NCBI GenBank assembly: GCA_017405805.1 | Contig: JAFQZU010000035.1 | Span: 62,001-126,000 of the forward strand | Origin: Lachnospiraceae bacterium | GTDB lineage: Bacteria; Bacillota; Clostridia; Lachnospirales; Lachnospiraceae | Direction of reading: 5' to 3' | DNA length: 64,000 bases | Shown: one piece after another, positions 9,072 to 17,287 of the stretch | Layout of the letters: each line of letters begins with the position of its first letter | Numbering within the stretch: position 1 is the stretch's first letter | The notes under the pieces: model-generated | What the model was told of the DNA's origin: nothing | The model's database searches: none | Seen by the model: only the letters and a program-made list of their open reading frames with translations | Position numbers and translations under genes: made by a program

Positions 9072-11795
9072 TTATCTGTTCCCGCTGCGGCCCGCCGCGT
9101 ACACTTTACAAAGTGCGGCGCCCGCGCAGAGCATTATGAGCAGCCAGACTTCCGTCCTTGTCCCATCCCCCGTGTCGGGAGAACGGCGGGCGGAATCTCT
9201 GTCCGCAGCGCCCTCTCTGCCCGCAGCACGGCTGTGTTCCGGCTCTTCTCCGGCGCCCGCGGGCTCTGCTGCCTCGCCTTGGGCCGGCGCCTGCGGCTGC
9301 GCTTCCTCTTCCGGTTCGGCGCTCTCCCCGGGATCTTCTCCTCCTTCGTCCGGCTGCGGTTTCTCCTCCGGCGCCTGCTCTTTCTGCTCGCTGACCGTGA
9401 ACACGCCGCTGGCCCAGCCGTCGCCGTACACGAACATAATACTGTGCTCTCCCGGCCCCAGACGCTTTACAAAGCCGGGATCCAGCCGAATGTCCTGATC
9501 CGTCTTTCCGACCCGGTACACATCCGGATCCAGCAGCTTTCCGTCCAGCATCACATACGCCAGTTTCTGACTGCCGCTGTTCGTACGCATGAGGAGGGCC
9601 TGTGCGCTGCCGCGCTTATAATCCGTCCCGTTCCCGTCGGTGATGCGATAGTCTGCGGCGTCTTTTGTCATGGCGCGCAGGATCACATTGCCCGCCCCGG
9701 TGATGTGCATATCCGTGTCAAAATAGCGGTCCGTCAGCTCCAGATCCAGATCCCGGATATCCTTCCATGTCCCGCCGGACTGCACATAGCTTTCTCCGGC
9801 GCCCGCAGCCGCCTTTTTCAGCCTCCCGCCGCCTGCGGCTTCGACCGGGATCTGGCTGCCCTTTGCGCCGAGGATCCTCGTGACCACGGAGAAGACCTGC
9901 CCGGCCTGCAGCGCGATGGGACGCATCAGATCGAGCACCTGGTAGCCCGCGAACTGCGACTTGTAACTGTTCTGATCGGCGGCTCTGAAAATGAGTTCCC
10001 CGTCTTCGGGGTCCTTGAAGCCGCTTTTTAAAAGATAGACCCAGGTCTCCACGACGGATCTGGGGCTCTCGACCATGACGCCTACAGACGTAAGCATCTC
10101 ATTGTCCTGCGCCGTAAAAACATTCGCCGAGCGGGCCGTCTCGCTCCTCTCGATCTTCCCGTTTCCGTTGGTATCCCTGTCGTATACGCCCTCTCTCAGC
10201 TCTGCGTTGAAAGAATTCCCCATGCCGGTGTAGTCATGCATGTAGAGATGGTCGCTGCTGAATTTTCCATTCTCGTCCGCAATTTCCGCCGTAAAAGCCT
10301 GCGGCGCGATCAGCGTCGCGTCATAATAGGAGAGCCAGAAATACCCCTCCCTGTACAGGCAGGCCGGATCAGCCGGATCTTCCTGCGTCGAAGCGCTGTA
10401 ATCGCCGTAACTGTTTTTGCACAGAAAGGCGCCGTTGCCCGGCGGGATATAATTTCCGAATTTCTGCCTGTCAAAACTATCATCCCAGCCCACGATCAGT
10501 ATGCCGTGATTGGCCAGGGTATCGCTCTTTAAATAAGGCGTATAGTTGGAGCCATACTTCCAGTTATTGTAGAGCGCGGTCCCTTCTCCATCCATTTCCT
10601 TCGTGAGGCTGTAATGGAGTATTCCGGAGACCGCTCCGTTGTTCTTAAGAAAATATTTGATCATGTCAATCCCTTCCGGATTGACCTCATATCCATAGTA
10701 TGCCCCGTCCCTCTTTTCCGCCTCTGTCTTCTCCGCAATATGCAGCGCGGGATTGCTCAGGAACAGGATGTCACGCACACGGACTGCCGCTTTGCTCCTG
10801 TCTTTCTCCTCTATGTCATACATGCCTGCCGCATTGGCAGGTGTGGGAATGTCTTCTTCCGAGGCGGCGCCGTTCCACGAAGAAACCAGCTGCGCATAGG
10901 TGTAGTAAGGCGCCGTACCGCCGAGCGCTCCGTAAAACCCTTCTCCATACTGGGACGCTTCCACGCCTCTTCCCGCAACGATCGTGCTGCCGCTGACCGG
11001 ATTGGCATACGCCCAGGACAGCTGCCACTCCGAGAGATCCGGGTCCGTCCCGGCCAGCTGACTGTTATACGCCTTAAGGATCGAGCTCTCCACAGCGCCA
11101 TTCCCGGCATAGGCCCAGCAGATGTTCAGATCTCCCTGATCTTTGACGGACGTGACCTGCTCTCTTCCCTCCGAGGCCTGAATGGGCTGCGTGCCGTCGT
11201 CGCCCCCGCCCGTCGGAAGCGAGACCAGAGAATACGATTCCGGCAGTTCCGGCCCTTCGCGCCAGTCTGTGCCGGCAAAATCCCGTTCCAGCTCTTCCCG
11301 GAGATCTCTGTAAGCAGGGTCCTGCGTGTCATTGTAATCGTGCGGGAAGCTCGTCATGACCTCCTGCTTCCCGGTCGGCGTCACGCCGATCTCGCCGGGC
11401 GTTCCCGCCAAGGGCTCTCCGATCTCCTCCTGGGTCGGCTCGGCCTCGGCTTCCTCTTGGATCGGCGCCGGTTCCGCTGCCGCCTCTTCTCCGGCCGGTT
11501 CCGGCTCCGCTGCTGCCTCTTCTTCGGCCGGTTCCGGCTCCGCTGCCGCCTCTTCTTCGGCCGGTTCCGGCTCCGCTGCTGCCGTCTCTTCTTCAGCCGG
11601 CTCCGGCTCCACTGCGGCTTTTTCTTCGGCCGGCTCCGGCTCCGCCGCGGCTTCCTCTTCGGCCGGCTCCGGCTCCACAGCTTCTGCCGCTTCGGCGCCT
11701 GTCACTCCCGGATCGATCTCCAGGGCGTAAGCAGGCACTGAGGAAAAGAGCATGCTGCAGATCATACTAATCAGAATCAGTTTGTTTTTCTTCAT
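9072..11795 (-). CDS. Sortase-anchored papain-like (C1A) cysteine protease with Glu/Pro/Ala repeat spacer
   Basis: A secreted surface protease of 907 residues. Domain order is: signal peptide; acidic EPEPAEEEAAA-type repeats (about 40-113); then a C1A peptidase domain. The catalytic Cys is in DQGDLNICWAYA (about 226), the His in NHGILIVGWDD and the Asn in LCKNSYGD. A lectin-like domain follows, typical of bacterial C1A proteins, then a beta domain and a Pro/Glu-rich spacer. The C-terminus has SPDTGDG, a hydrophobic helix and a basic tail, matching an LPXTG-like sorting signal. The frame is open to 11846; the ATG at 11795 starts a clean signal peptide, and 11804 is possible. It is likely attached to peptidoglycan. 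Confidence 0.88.
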   Translation of the reverse strand: MKKNKLILISMICSMLFSSVPAYALEIDPGVTGAEAAEAVEPEPAEEEAAAEPEPAEEKAAVEPEPAEEETAAAEPEPAEEEAAAEPEPAEEEAAAEPEPAGEEAAAEPAPIQEEAEAEPTQEEIGEPLAGTPGEIGVTPTGKQEVMTSFPHDYNDTQDPAYRDLREELERDFAGTDWREGPELPESYSLVSLPTGGGDDGTQPIQASEGREQVTSVKDQGDLNICWAYAGNGAVESSILKAYNSQLAGTDPDLSEWQLSWAYANPVSGSTIVAGRGVEASQYGEGFYGALGGTAPYYTYAQLVSSWNGAASEEDIPTPANAAGMYDIEEKDRSKAAVRVRDILFLSNPALHIAEKTEAEKRDGAYYGYEVNPEGIDMIKYFLKNNGAVSGILHYSLTKEMDGEGTALYNNWKYGSNYTPYLKSDTLANHGILIVGWDDSFDRQKFGNYIPPGNGAFLCKNSYGDYSASTQEDPADPACLYREGYFWLSYYDATLIAPQAFTAEIADENGKFSSDHLYMHDYTGMGNSFNAELREGVYDRDTNGNGKIERSETARSANVFTAQDNEMLTSVGVMVESPRSVVETWVYLLKSGFKDPEDGELIFRAADQNSYKSQFAGYQVLDLMRPIALQAGQVFSVVTRILGAKGSQIPVEAAGGGRLKKAAAGAGESYVQSGGTWKDIRDLDLELTDRYFDTDMHITGAGNVILRAMTKDAADYRITDGNGTDYKRGSAQALLMRTNSGSQKLAYVMLDGKLLDPDVYRVGKTDQDIRLDPGFVKRLGPGEHSIMFVYGDGWASGVFTVSEQKEQAPEEKPQPDEGGEDPGESAEPEEEAQPQAPAQGEAAEPAGAGEEPEHSRAAGREGAADRDSARRSPDTGDGTRTEVWLLIMLCAGAALCKVYAAGRSGNR
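11457..11675 (-). repeat. In-gene tandem repeats coding EPEPAEE-A spacer
   Basis: Six near-identical units of 33-36 bases plus one degenerate unit encode EPEPA(E/G)EE/KAAA-type peptides in the surface protease. The near-identity at DNA level, with the same Glu and Pro codons reused, would allow the stalk length to change by recombination or slippage without a frameshift, since each unit is a multiple of three. Confidence 0.85.
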
Positions 11796-11884
11796 ACGTC
11801 CCATACTCCCGCAAGGCCGGGGCGCGCCCGGCTGCACTGATGTCATTCCCCTCTATATTATCATAAAACAGGCAAAAACATGCC

Positions 11885-11947
11885 CCCGTTATAAGCTTTC
11901 GGCAGCAGCGGGCCGGAGGCCCGCCAGACTGCGCCGCTTATAACGGG
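11885..11947. repeat. Compound palindrome (single copy, arms CCCGTTATAAGC)
   Basis: A perfect 12-base inverted repeat (11885-11896 and 11936-11947) encloses an inner perfect hairpin GCGGGCC-GGA-GGCCCGC (11908-11924). It sits 37 bases past the end of the hydrolase gene. Its arms (CGTTATAAG) resemble those of the palindromic arrays at 22-31 kb (CGTATATAAGT). No T-run follows on either strand, so it is not a classical terminator. Confidence 0.7.
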
Positions 11948-11983
11948 AGCGGAGTATTCATGACTTTTGACGTCGGATTACTA

Positions 11984-12796
11984 TTACTTGTCGATGAACT
12001 CCATAACTGCCTTGTTGAAGTTCACAGGATCCTGCAGGAAGTGGATGTGTCCGCCGTCGAACGCAGCGATCTCACAATCCGGGATGTGTTCCTTGAGCCA
12101 CTGTGCATTCTCCTCAGTGTAAAGAGACTTTCTTGCACCGTATGTATACAGGCAGGGCACCGTGATCTGATCCAGCATGTCCCTGTAGTCCTTCTGGATG
12201 ATGGCAAGCCACATTTCCACCATGACATGCGGCGTGTTCTTGAGCGCCATCTCCTTGATCCAGGGGACCAGGTCCTGGCGCGGTCCGTCCGAGAACATGG
12301 CCGGGACAAAGCCGTCCACGCAGCCGGGCCAGTTGCTCGCGCACTCCTCGAGATAAGCCATTCCGTCTGCCCTGGTATAGGAGTCAAAAATGGTGTGCGG
12401 CCAATTTTCCTCCGGCTCAGCCATCATTTTGGCGGTCATGTCAATGAGGACGACTTTTTTGAGGTTGGCACAGCCGTAATTCTTGATGTATTCCCAGATG
12501 ATGTGCACGCCCATGGACCAGCCGATCAGGACAACGTCCTCAAGACCGCGGTTTTCGATCAGGTCTTTGACATCCTTGGCAAAGTGCGCCAGGTTCATGC
12601 CGGCTTCCGTTCTGTCGGAATCGCCGTGACCGCGAAGGTCAAAACTCAGCACATGGTACTTTTTTGCGAATTCCGGAACCTGCTCGCAAAAGAAGTGTCT
12701 GTTGCAGTCCCATCCATGGATGAAGACTACATTCTGTCCTTTTCCTCTCTCCTCATAATAGATCTTTGTATTGTCATCTGTGCAAAAAAACGGCAT
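11984..12796 (-). CDS. Alpha/beta hydrolase
   Basis: A 270-residue soluble alpha/beta hydrolase. The oxyanion segment FIHGWDC (about 25-31), nucleophile elbow GWSMG with Ser94, and catalytic His in DGGHIHF (about 250) are visible. The usual acidic residue after strand beta-7 is not obvious in YGARKSLYTEEN. Substrate is unknown. It is divergently transcribed from a LysR regulator across 131 bases containing a palindrome, so it is the probable target of that regulator. Confidence 0.85.
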   Translation of the reverse strand: MPFFCTDDNTKIYYEERGKGQNVVFIHGWDCNRHFFCEQVPEFAKKYHVLSFDLRGHGDSDRTEAGMNLAHFAKDVKDLIENRGLEDVVLIGWSMGVHIIWEYIKNYGCANLKKVVLIDMTAKMMAEPEENWPHTIFDSYTRADGMAYLEECASNWPGCVDGFVPAMFSDGPRQDLVPWIKEMALKNTPHVMVEMWLAIIQKDYRDMLDQITVPCLYTYGARKSLYTEENAQWLKEHIPDCEIAAFDGGHIHFLQDPVNFNKAVMEFIDK

Positions 12797-12815
12797 CTGA
12801 CACCTCCTTTTTCAG

Positions 12816-12885
12816 ACAAATAATTTGTTTCATAAATAATTATAGATAATTTGTCCTTGTATGAGAATTCCCGTTGCGCTACAAT
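12816..12885. promoter_or_regulatory. Divergent control region of hydrolase and lysR genes
   Basis: A perfect inverted repeat ACAAAT-A-ATTTGT (12816-12828) is followed 21 bases on by a half copy ATTTGT (12849-12854). GACAAA at 12815 and TTTGTC at 12850 are also complementary. A promoter for the LysR gene is seen as TTGTAT (12857-12862), 17 bases, TACAAT (12880-12885). Two ATTTGT-type sites beside the promoter fit a LysR recognition plus activation site (inference). Confidence 0.6.
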
Positions 12886-12927
12886 AGTTATAACCAAAAG
12901 GTTCATACAAAAAGGAGGCGCAGCGCC

Positions 12928-13830
12928 ATGTATGATCGATATTTGGAACTCTTTATCCGCGTCGCGGACTGCGGCAGCTTCTCAAAAGCCGCGCAGCAGC
13001 TCTTCATCTCTCCCAACGCTGTAATGAAGCAGATCAACAGCTTTGAATCACATCTTGGTTTTCCGCTTTTTACGCGAAGCCGCAGAGGTTTGAGCCTCAC
13101 GGAAGAAGGACAGGTCATTTACGCGGAGGGCCGCCGGATCATCCGTAAATCCGAGCGGATCCTGCACGAACTCCGCAGCAGGCACAATACCCCGCGTCAC
13201 GTCGTCAGAATCGGCAACTCCCTTCTGTTTCCTTCCCGCAACATTCTGGGGCTCTGGCCGAAAGCCCTCGAATACTGCCCGGATCTGGAACTGAAGATCG
13301 TGCCCTTTTCCGAGACCGAGGAACTCTATATCTCCGCAGACAATCACCTTTGGAACGAATTTGACATCATGTGCGTGAACTTTGGAAACGAGCGCTCCAA
13401 AGAAGAACTCGCTCAGCTGCAGCTGGAAGAGCGCCGCCTGTGTATCGGCGTTCCGCTGCGGCATCCGCTGGCGCGGGCAGATCTCATCCGGATAGAGGAT
13501 CTCCACGGGGAACGCCTTATGGTCGTCCACAAGGGCCTGTCCCATTATATCGACGCCGTGCGGGAGGAACTTACGCTTCATCACCCGGAGGTCACTATCG
13601 TCGATGTGCCGGTCTATGACGCCAACACTTTCAACCGGTGTGTCAACGAGAACCTGCTCATGCTCTCGGTGAAGGAATGGGACGGTATTCATCCATCCGT
13701 CATCAATGTGCCCGCGGACTGGGATTTCCGGGTTCCTTACGGCCTGATGTACCGAAGGGACGCGCCGCCGGACATACAGAGATTTGTGCACGCGATCCAG
13801 AAGGCCGTTGCAGAGGATGCTTCCGCGTGA
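12928..13830 (+). CDS. LysR-family transcriptional regulator
   Basis: A 300-residue regulator. The N-terminal winged helix (residues 1-60) has the typical LysR pattern FSKAAQQLFISPNAVMKQI followed by LFTRSRRGLSLTEEG; residues about 90-295 form the periplasmic-binding-like inducer domain. The ATG at 12928 follows AAAGGAGG by nine bases; the open frame upstream to 12874 is non-coding by homology. It likely controls the divergent hydrolase and itself. Effector unknown. Confidence 0.92.
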   Translation: MYDRYLELFIRVADCGSFSKAAQQLFISPNAVMKQINSFESHLGFPLFTRSRRGLSLTEEGQVIYAEGRRIIRKSERILHELRSRHNTPRHVVRIGNSLLFPSRNILGLWPKALEYCPDLELKIVPFSETEELYISADNHLWNEFDIMCVNFGNERSKEELAQLQLEERRLCIGVPLRHPLARADLIRIEDLHGERLMVVHKGLSHYIDAVREELTLHHPEVTIVDVPVYDANTFNRCVNENLLMLSVKEWDGIHPSVINVPADWDFRVPYGLMYRRDAPPDIQRFVHAIQKAVAEDASA

Positions 13831-13835
13831 AAAGA

Positions 13836-13869
13836 GGCCGGGCACCCAATCCGTGCCCGGCCCTTTTTT
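13836..13869. terminator. Bidirectional terminator between lysR and sugar isomerase genes
   Basis: GGCCGGGCAC (13836-13845) pairs perfectly with GTGCCCGGCC (13853-13862) around seven bases, followed by CTTTTTT on the plus strand. On the minus strand the same stem is followed by TCTTTTC. It lies between two convergent genes. Confidence 0.9.
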
Positions 13870-13879
13870 CTCTTCTATC

Positions 13880-14851
13880 TCATCTGCTGATCGACGCCTT
13901 CAGCGCATCGATCGAAGTCTCCAGTCCCGCCTCGACGCTCATGGTCAGATCCTCCATCTCCAGCGAGACATAGCCGTTGTAGCCCATCATGCGGCAGACC
14001 GAGAAGAACTCCTTCCACCACTGCAGGTCACGGCCGCAGCCGACAGCGACGTAGTTCCAGTTGCGCTGTGCGCTGCACTCTACGGGAAGGCTCTCCAAAA
14101 GGCCGTCAATTGCCGCATTATGCTTCTCAATCCTGGCATCCTTTCCGTGGATATAGAAAAGCTTGCCGGCTTTGCCCAGTGCCCATGCTGCCTCAATCGG
14201 CTCCGCGCCCTGGATCATGAGGTGGGAGGGATCCAGGTTCAGACCCAGCACGTCGGCGTCCTCTCCGACCGCTTCGCAAAGCTGGTTGAAGGTGCGCACA
14301 TTGTGGACCAGCGCGCCGGGGAACTCCTCGATGGCGATCTTCTTTACGCCCGCTTCCTTGGCGATGCGGCAGGTTTCCTTCCACCACTCTCCCGCGACCT
14401 TCCACTGATATTTGACCGCTTCCGCCATGTAGTTGAAGCCGTCGTACTCCGGCCACGAGATGGTGGAGACGATCCAGTTGGGGGTCTTGTCGCCGGGAGC
14501 GCCGGCGGGAAGACCGGACATGGTCACGACCGTGTCTACGCCCATCAGGCCGGCCAGGACCATGGTATCCCGCATGGTCTTGGAGTGTGCATGTCCCATG
14601 GGTGTGTCGATCAGCGGATTGCCGGAGCAGTTGAGGGCGGAGATGGCAAGACCGCGCTTTTTGATCTCGGAAAGGAAGGCCTCCCGCTTTGCCCCGTCAT
14701 GGATCAGTTCCTCCGCGGAGGGGATAAAGTGGCAGCCGCCCCAGCCCCCTGCGGTCATTTCGACCGCGTCCAGGCCGTAGGCCTTAACCTTGTCGAGCAT
14801 TTCCGTAAAGGGAATTTTGCCGAAAACATCTGTGCAGATAGAAAGTTTCAC
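13880..14851 (-). CDS. Sugar phosphate isomerase/epimerase (xylose isomerase-like TIM barrel)
   Basis: A 323-residue AP-endonuclease-2/xylose-isomerase-like barrel. Metal-site segments include IAIEEFPGALVHN, GLNLDPSHL, FYIHGKD and SLEMED near the C-terminus. The start is GTG at 14851, supported by AAGGAGG six bases upstream. It follows a Gfo/Idh/MocA oxidoreductase gene by 37 bases. Such pairs usually act in oxidation and epimerisation of cyclitols or unusual sugars; the exact substrate is not readable. Confidence 0.87.
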   Translation of the reverse strand: MKLSICTDVFGKIPFTEMLDKVKAYGLDAVEMTAGGWGGCHFIPSAEELIHDGAKREAFLSEIKKRGLAISALNCSGNPLIDTPMGHAHSKTMRDTMVLAGLMGVDTVVTMSGLPAGAPGDKTPNWIVSTISWPEYDGFNYMAEAVKYQWKVAGEWWKETCRIAKEAGVKKIAIEEFPGALVHNVRTFNQLCEAVGEDADVLGLNLDPSHLMIQGAEPIEAAWALGKAGKLFYIHGKDARIEKHNAAIDGLLESLPVECSAQRNWNYVAVGCGRDLQWWKEFFSVCRMMGYNGYVSLEMEDLTMSVEAGLETSIDALKASISR

Positions 14852-14888
14852 AGTACACCTCCTTGTAAATACATTCTCGTTCGTATTC

Positions 14889-16070
14889 TCAGTTCACATC
14901 CACCCACACGGCGCCGGCTTCTGCGGAGTCCACGCAGGCGTTGATCCACTTGATGCCGTCGATGCCGTGATCGATATCGGGGTACACGAGGTTCCTGAGC
15001 GTCTTCTCATCCCCTCTCTCCTTGGCGTCCATGGCGATGGCAAATCTCTTGTAGAGATTGGACCAGGAGTCGATCAGTCCCGTGTAGTGAAGGGCGCCGA
15101 GCCGCTCGTCCTCGAGGGCTTCGGGATAGAGGTAATCCATGGAGCGGATCAGGACCTGTTCCGGCTTCCCCTGCACTTGATAGCGAAGCTCATCGGGATG
15201 CATGTCGTTCCACTCCAGGGATGCCTTGGAGCCGACGATGCGGATGGTCTGGGAGGAGTGGTCGCCCGCGTTGACGGCGGAAGCCCACATCCGGCCTACC
15301 GCGCCGCTCTCATAGCGCATCAGGCAGTAAGCGTTGTCCTCGAGGGGATATCTGGATCCGACAAAAGCCTGCCTGTCGCAGAGGACCTGCTTGAGCTTCT
15401 CGTTCGGGCAGATCAGCTGGGACATATAGTAGGTGTGGGTGGAGAGATCGCCCAGAACAAAGGCGCGGCCCACTTTGGCGGGATCCACACGCCACTTCTG
15501 TCCCTCTGCCTTTACGTCTGCCTCGGGATCGCAGCCAAAACCGTGTGCATAGCGCAGATCGATCATATTCACCTTGCCGATGTCGCCGTGCTCAATCATG
15601 GCACGCATCTGCAGGAGCAGTTCAAAGCCGGAAAAACCGTATGTCACGCAGACGACTTTGCCCTTTTCCTCGGCCAGTCTCTTGATCTCGAGTCCCTGCT
15701 CGACCTCAAAGAAAAGAGGCTTCTCGCAGATGACGTGCAGCCCTGCTTCCAGTGCGGCTTTGGTCGCTTCGTAGTGAAGGAAGTTGGGCGTGGCGATGTC
15801 CACCGCTTCGATCCCGTCGGGGCGCTTTGCCTCCTCCTCAAACATGGTCTTGTAATCGGGATACAGACGATCCGGATCCATGCACAGATCGATCCCGAAC
15901 TGTCTGCCGCGCTCGAAATCCACGTCAAAAGCCGCCGCAGTCAAGACGAAGGACGTGTTGTCGCGCATGGCGCCGAGGCGATGCTTGTAACCGACGTTGC
16001 TGGTGGAGCCGCCGCCGACGATGCCCCAGCGGAAAGGTGCCCTGTGAATGATCTTCTGTCCGATATACAT
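14889..16070 (-). CDS. Gfo/Idh/MocA-family oxidoreductase
   Basis: An NAD(P)-dependent sugar or cyclitol dehydrogenase, 393 residues. The Rossmann motif WGIVGGGSTSNVG is at residues 15-27, and the family Lys is in CEKPLFFE (about 115). The C-terminal alpha/beta domain contains LGDLSTHTYY, which carries the usual catalytic His. AAGGAGG precedes the ATG. It is the first gene of a two-gene unit with the isomerase and is divergent from an AraC regulator. Confidence 0.9.
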   Translation of the reverse strand: MYIGQKIIHRAPFRWGIVGGGSTSNVGYKHRLGAMRDNTSFVLTAAAFDVDFERGRQFGIDLCMDPDRLYPDYKTMFEEEAKRPDGIEAVDIATPNFLHYEATKAALEAGLHVICEKPLFFEVEQGLEIKRLAEEKGKVVCVTYGFSGFELLLQMRAMIEHGDIGKVNMIDLRYAHGFGCDPEADVKAEGQKWRVDPAKVGRAFVLGDLSTHTYYMSQLICPNEKLKQVLCDRQAFVGSRYPLEDNAYCLMRYESGAVGRMWASAVNAGDHSSQTIRIVGSKASLEWNDMHPDELRYQVQGKPEQVLIRSMDYLYPEALEDERLGALHYTGLIDSWSNLYKRFAIAMDAKERGDEKTLRNLVYPDIDHGIDGIKWINACVDSAEAGAVWVDVN

Positions 16071-16120
16071 GATTTTCCTCCTTTTTTAATCTCTCTATAG
16101 TTTGGTAATGTTGTGCGTAT

Positions 16121-16148
16121 TTGTTTTTATCTGCGCTTAGTATATAAT
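16121..16148 (+). promoter_or_regulatory. Promoter of the araC-type gene
   Basis: TTGTTT (16121-16126), 16 bases, TATAAT (16143-16148). It gives a leader of about 100 bases that contains the two direct repeats upstream of the regulator start. Confidence 0.6.
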
Positions 16149-16183
16149 GGGAAATGAGGGATGTAACTACTCTGTATTGTCAA

Positions 16184-16237
16184 AAAGTTCATCGATCTTG
16201 CGCAGCATCGATATTGCTGAAAGTTCATCGATCCTGC
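16184..16237 (+). promoter_or_regulatory. Direct repeats in the araC-type leader, probable operator
   Basis: AAAGTTCATCGATCTTGC (16184-16201) recurs at 16220-16237 with one change (17 of 18). The start-to-start distance is 36 bases. Between them lies an imperfect palindrome CAGCATCGATATTGCTG, so ATCGAT occurs three times at about 16-21-base intervals. AraC-family proteins bind direct repeats, so autoregulation by the gene that begins 18 bases downstream is likely. The sites lie downstream of the predicted promoter, which suggests repression or roadblock. Confidence 0.6.
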
Positions 16238-16255
16238 TTATTAAGGAGGTTCTCT

Positions 16256-17128
16256 ATGAAGAGTGCGGACATCGGCGTACTGCCCAATTCCATCTGTTTT
16301 GCCTTTACGCCGCCGGAGATTGCAAAGCAGCTCTATTTCTACCCGACCTGGTGCGGCCACTACCACTGCACCGCAAGATACTTCATGAAGCGCGAATCCT
16401 ACCCGCCGCTCCTTGTGATCTATGTGCGAAGGGGCGCTTTGAATGTCGAATACAGGGGGGAGGAAAAACAGGCGAGAGAGGGAGACGTGGTGCTGCTGGA
16501 CTGCTCGGAGCCGCATTACTACCGGGCGGAGGACAAGCTGGATTTTTTGTACATGCATTTTGACGGATCCAATGCCCACGAGATCACAAGACAGATCATC
16601 GGGCAGAACGGCTGGCTGATGAGACGGGAGGAAAAAGACGCGGAGGGGCACCTCACCCGGGACAGCCGGAACGAACAGGTCGGCCTCCTCCTGCAGGACA
16701 TGGTCTATCTGTATGAACATCATCACGCGGAGAGCATCTTTGAGAGCTCCATGCGGATCTACCGGCTCTTTGAGATCCTGCTGTCACCGACCCAGCAGGA
16801 ACTGAAAAACGAGCTGCCCGTCACCGCGGCTATTGAATATATCCGCGCCAACATCGGCAGCCCGATCACTTTGGACGAGCTCGCGCAGAAGGCCGGGCTC
16901 AGCCCTTACTATTTTTCTCACATGTTCAAAAAAGAGACCGGCTTCGCGCCCCTCGAATACGTGATCAACACACGGATCGATCACGCGAAGACGCTCCTCC
17001 TGCGGACGGGGATGTCCGTCTCGGAGATCGCGGAAGAAGTGGGATATGCTTCCAGTGGGAGTCTGATCAATGTATTTTCCAAGAAGGTCGGAGAGTCGCC
17101 GGCGCAGTACCGGAAAAGTCACCGATGA
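16256..17128 (+). CDS. AraC-family transcriptional regulator
   Basis: A 290-residue regulator: N-terminal cupin sensor domain (about 1-150, with LLVIYVRRGALNVEYRG and EGDVVLLDCSEPHYY) and C-terminal double helix-turn-helix (about 185-290, LDELAQKAGLSPYYFSHMFK and SVSEIAEEVGYASS). The frame is open from 16154, but ATG 16256 follows a strong TAAGGAGG site. Divergent from the oxidoreductase/isomerase pair, which it probably controls in response to a sugar. Confidence 0.92.
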   Translation: MKSADIGVLPNSICFAFTPPEIAKQLYFYPTWCGHYHCTARYFMKRESYPPLLVIYVRRGALNVEYRGEEKQAREGDVVLLDCSEPHYYRAEDKLDFLYMHFDGSNAHEITRQIIGQNGWLMRREEKDAEGHLTRDSRNEQVGLLLQDMVYLYEHHHAESIFESSMRIYRLFEILLSPTQQELKNELPVTAAIEYIRANIGSPITLDELAQKAGLSPYYFSHMFKKETGFAPLEYVINTRIDHAKTLLLRTGMSVSEIAEEVGYASSGSLINVFSKKVGESPAQYRKSHR

Positions 17129-17168
17129 GACAGGACAGTCCCTTTTTATGAAAACAAAGCGCTGTCAC

Positions 17169-17255
17169 TCACCGCTCCGGTATGGCGATCGCAGTGATCG
17201 CAATCGCCGCAATGGCGCCGATCGCCGTGAGTACCATGATCATTCTTCTCATCAT
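17169..17255 (-). CDS. Small single-helix membrane protein (28 residues)
   Basis: An unannotated small reading frame. It starts with two Met and two Arg, has a run of about 20 Ala/Ile-rich hydrophobic residues (VLTAIGAIAAIAITAIAI), and ends in Pro-Glu-Arg before TGA. A strong site (GGGAGGAAGGAG) is directly upstream of the ATG. It lies 32 bases downstream of the aldo-keto reductase gene on the same strand, so it may be translated from that transcript. Positive-inside N-terminus and one helix are seen; no family recognised. Confidence 0.55.
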   Translation of the reverse strand: MMRRMIMVLTAIGAIAAIAITAIAIPER

Positions 17256-17287
17256 TCTCCTTCCTCCCTTGCTGTATAGTATCCGAT

